DNA from: Pseudomonadota bacterium
GTDB lineage: Bacteria > Pseudomonadota > Alphaproteobacteria > Rhizobiales > Phreatobacteraceae
DNA: 64,000 bases
Assembly: GCA_020161695.1 (NCBI GenBank)
Contig: JAIUOO010000020.1
Span: 39,826-103,825 of the forward strand
Direction: 5' to 3'
Shown: positions 63,591 to 64,000 of the stretch, piece after piece
How positions within the stretch are numbered: position 1 is the first letter of the stretch
Layout of the letters: each line of letters starts with the position of its first letter
The notes under the pieces: generated by a model
The model's input: the letters and a program-made list of their open reading frames with translations, nothing else
The model's database searches: none
Told to the model about the DNA's origin: nothing
Made by a program: the position numbers and the translations under genes

Positions 63591-64000
63591 ATGCCGACTT
63601 TTTCGCGCAGCCTCGAACAATCCCTGCATCGCGCTCTGGCGCTGGCCAATGAGCGACACCATGAATACGCGACGCTCGAACATCTGCTGCTCGCGCTGAT
63701 CGATGATCAGGATGCTTCCGCGGTGATGCGGGCCTGCAATGTCGATCTCGACAAGTTGCGGCGCAGCCTCGGTTCCTATCTGGAATCGGAACTGGAAAAT
63801 CTGGTCACCGACGGCGCCGACGATTCCAAACCGACCGCCGGATTCCAGCGCGTGATTCAGCGCGCGGTGATCCACGTCCAGTCGTCGGGCCGTGAGGAGG
63901 TCACTGGCGCCAATGTGCTGGTCGCGATCTTCGCCGAGCGCGAGAGCCACGCCGCCTATTTCCTGCAGGAGCAGGACATGACGCGCTATGACGCGGTCAA
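63591..64000 (+). CDS. clpA: ATP-dependent Clp protease ATP-binding subunit (5' part)
   Basis: The first 136 residues, PTFSRSLEQSLHRALALANERHHEYATLEHLLLALIDD, are the ClpA N-domain that binds ClpS. The window ends before the AAA+ domains. Confidence 0.95.
   Translation, partial: MPTFSRSLEQSLHRALALANERHHEYATLEHLLLALIDDQDASAVMRACNVDLDKLRRSLGSYLESELENLVTDGADDSKPTAGFQRVIQRAVIHVQSSGREEVTGANVLVAIFAERESHAAYFLQEQDMTRYDAV

Overview
The window is dense, GC-rich alphaproteobacterial DNA with short intergenic gaps. It contains no rRNA, tRNA or CRISPR array that I can see. Gene content and order (guaB-rsmB-guaA; purF-cvpA-radA-alr-dnaB; rpsF-rpsR-rplI divergent from fabD-fabG-acpP-fabF-mltG; dacA-phasin-clpS-clpA) all point to Alphaproteobacteria. 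The left and right parts look like Hyphomicrobiales (Rhizobiales); the middle part looks more like Rhodospirillales such as Reyranella-type bacteria. That assignment rests on remembered gene order and protein style, not on a search.

Block 1 (1-37540). It opens with a branched-chain amino-acid-type ABC uptake system on the minus strand (livK, livH, and one giant gene that fuses LivM, LivG and LivF). This diverges from a GntR/FCD regulator followed by a short-chain dehydrogenase, a metallophosphoesterase, a FAD-linked oxidase and an M20 peptidase, so this looks like a transport-plus-catabolism locus. Then come mrp and a TusA-like gene, guaB, several small secreted proteins (two of them related and histidine-rich), a diguanylate cyclase, rsmB and guaA, a 2H-phosphoesterase, an ArsC/Spx-like protein, a YfgM-like protein with a small lipoprotein and der, a PhzF-like enzyme, a divergent NmrA/HxlR pair, and the minus-strand run SDR-purF-cvpA-(Bug protein, DUF502 protein, Bug protein)-radA-(VapBC)-alr.

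Block 2 (about 37543-56544). dnaB, an FitA/VapC-type toxin-antitoxin pair, a class III CoA-transferase, a cyclopropane-fatty-acid synthase, a Fur-box-controlled iron(III)-binding protein, a convergent iron permease, rplI-rpsR-rpsF, the fatty-acid-synthesis run fabD-fabG-acpP-fabF-mltG, a membrane J-domain protein, and galU-ugd-phosphohexomutase-GGCT for sugar-nucleotide supply. Tyrosine codons here are almost all TAC, whereas genes on both sides mix TAC and TAT.

Block 3 (56531-64000). A D,D-carboxypeptidase with a SPOR domain, a phasin with two PhaR-like palindromes around its promoter, an OmpA-like/OprB-like two-barrel porin, a TadG-like von Willebrand protein, clpS and the start of clpA.

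The two composition changes fall at or very near gene ends (dnaB/alr and GGCT/dacA), so the window may be a three-way mosaic (assembly chimera or large replacement); this is the observation most in need of checking. The most distinctive single gene is the LivM-LivG-LivF fusion, which runs off the left edge.
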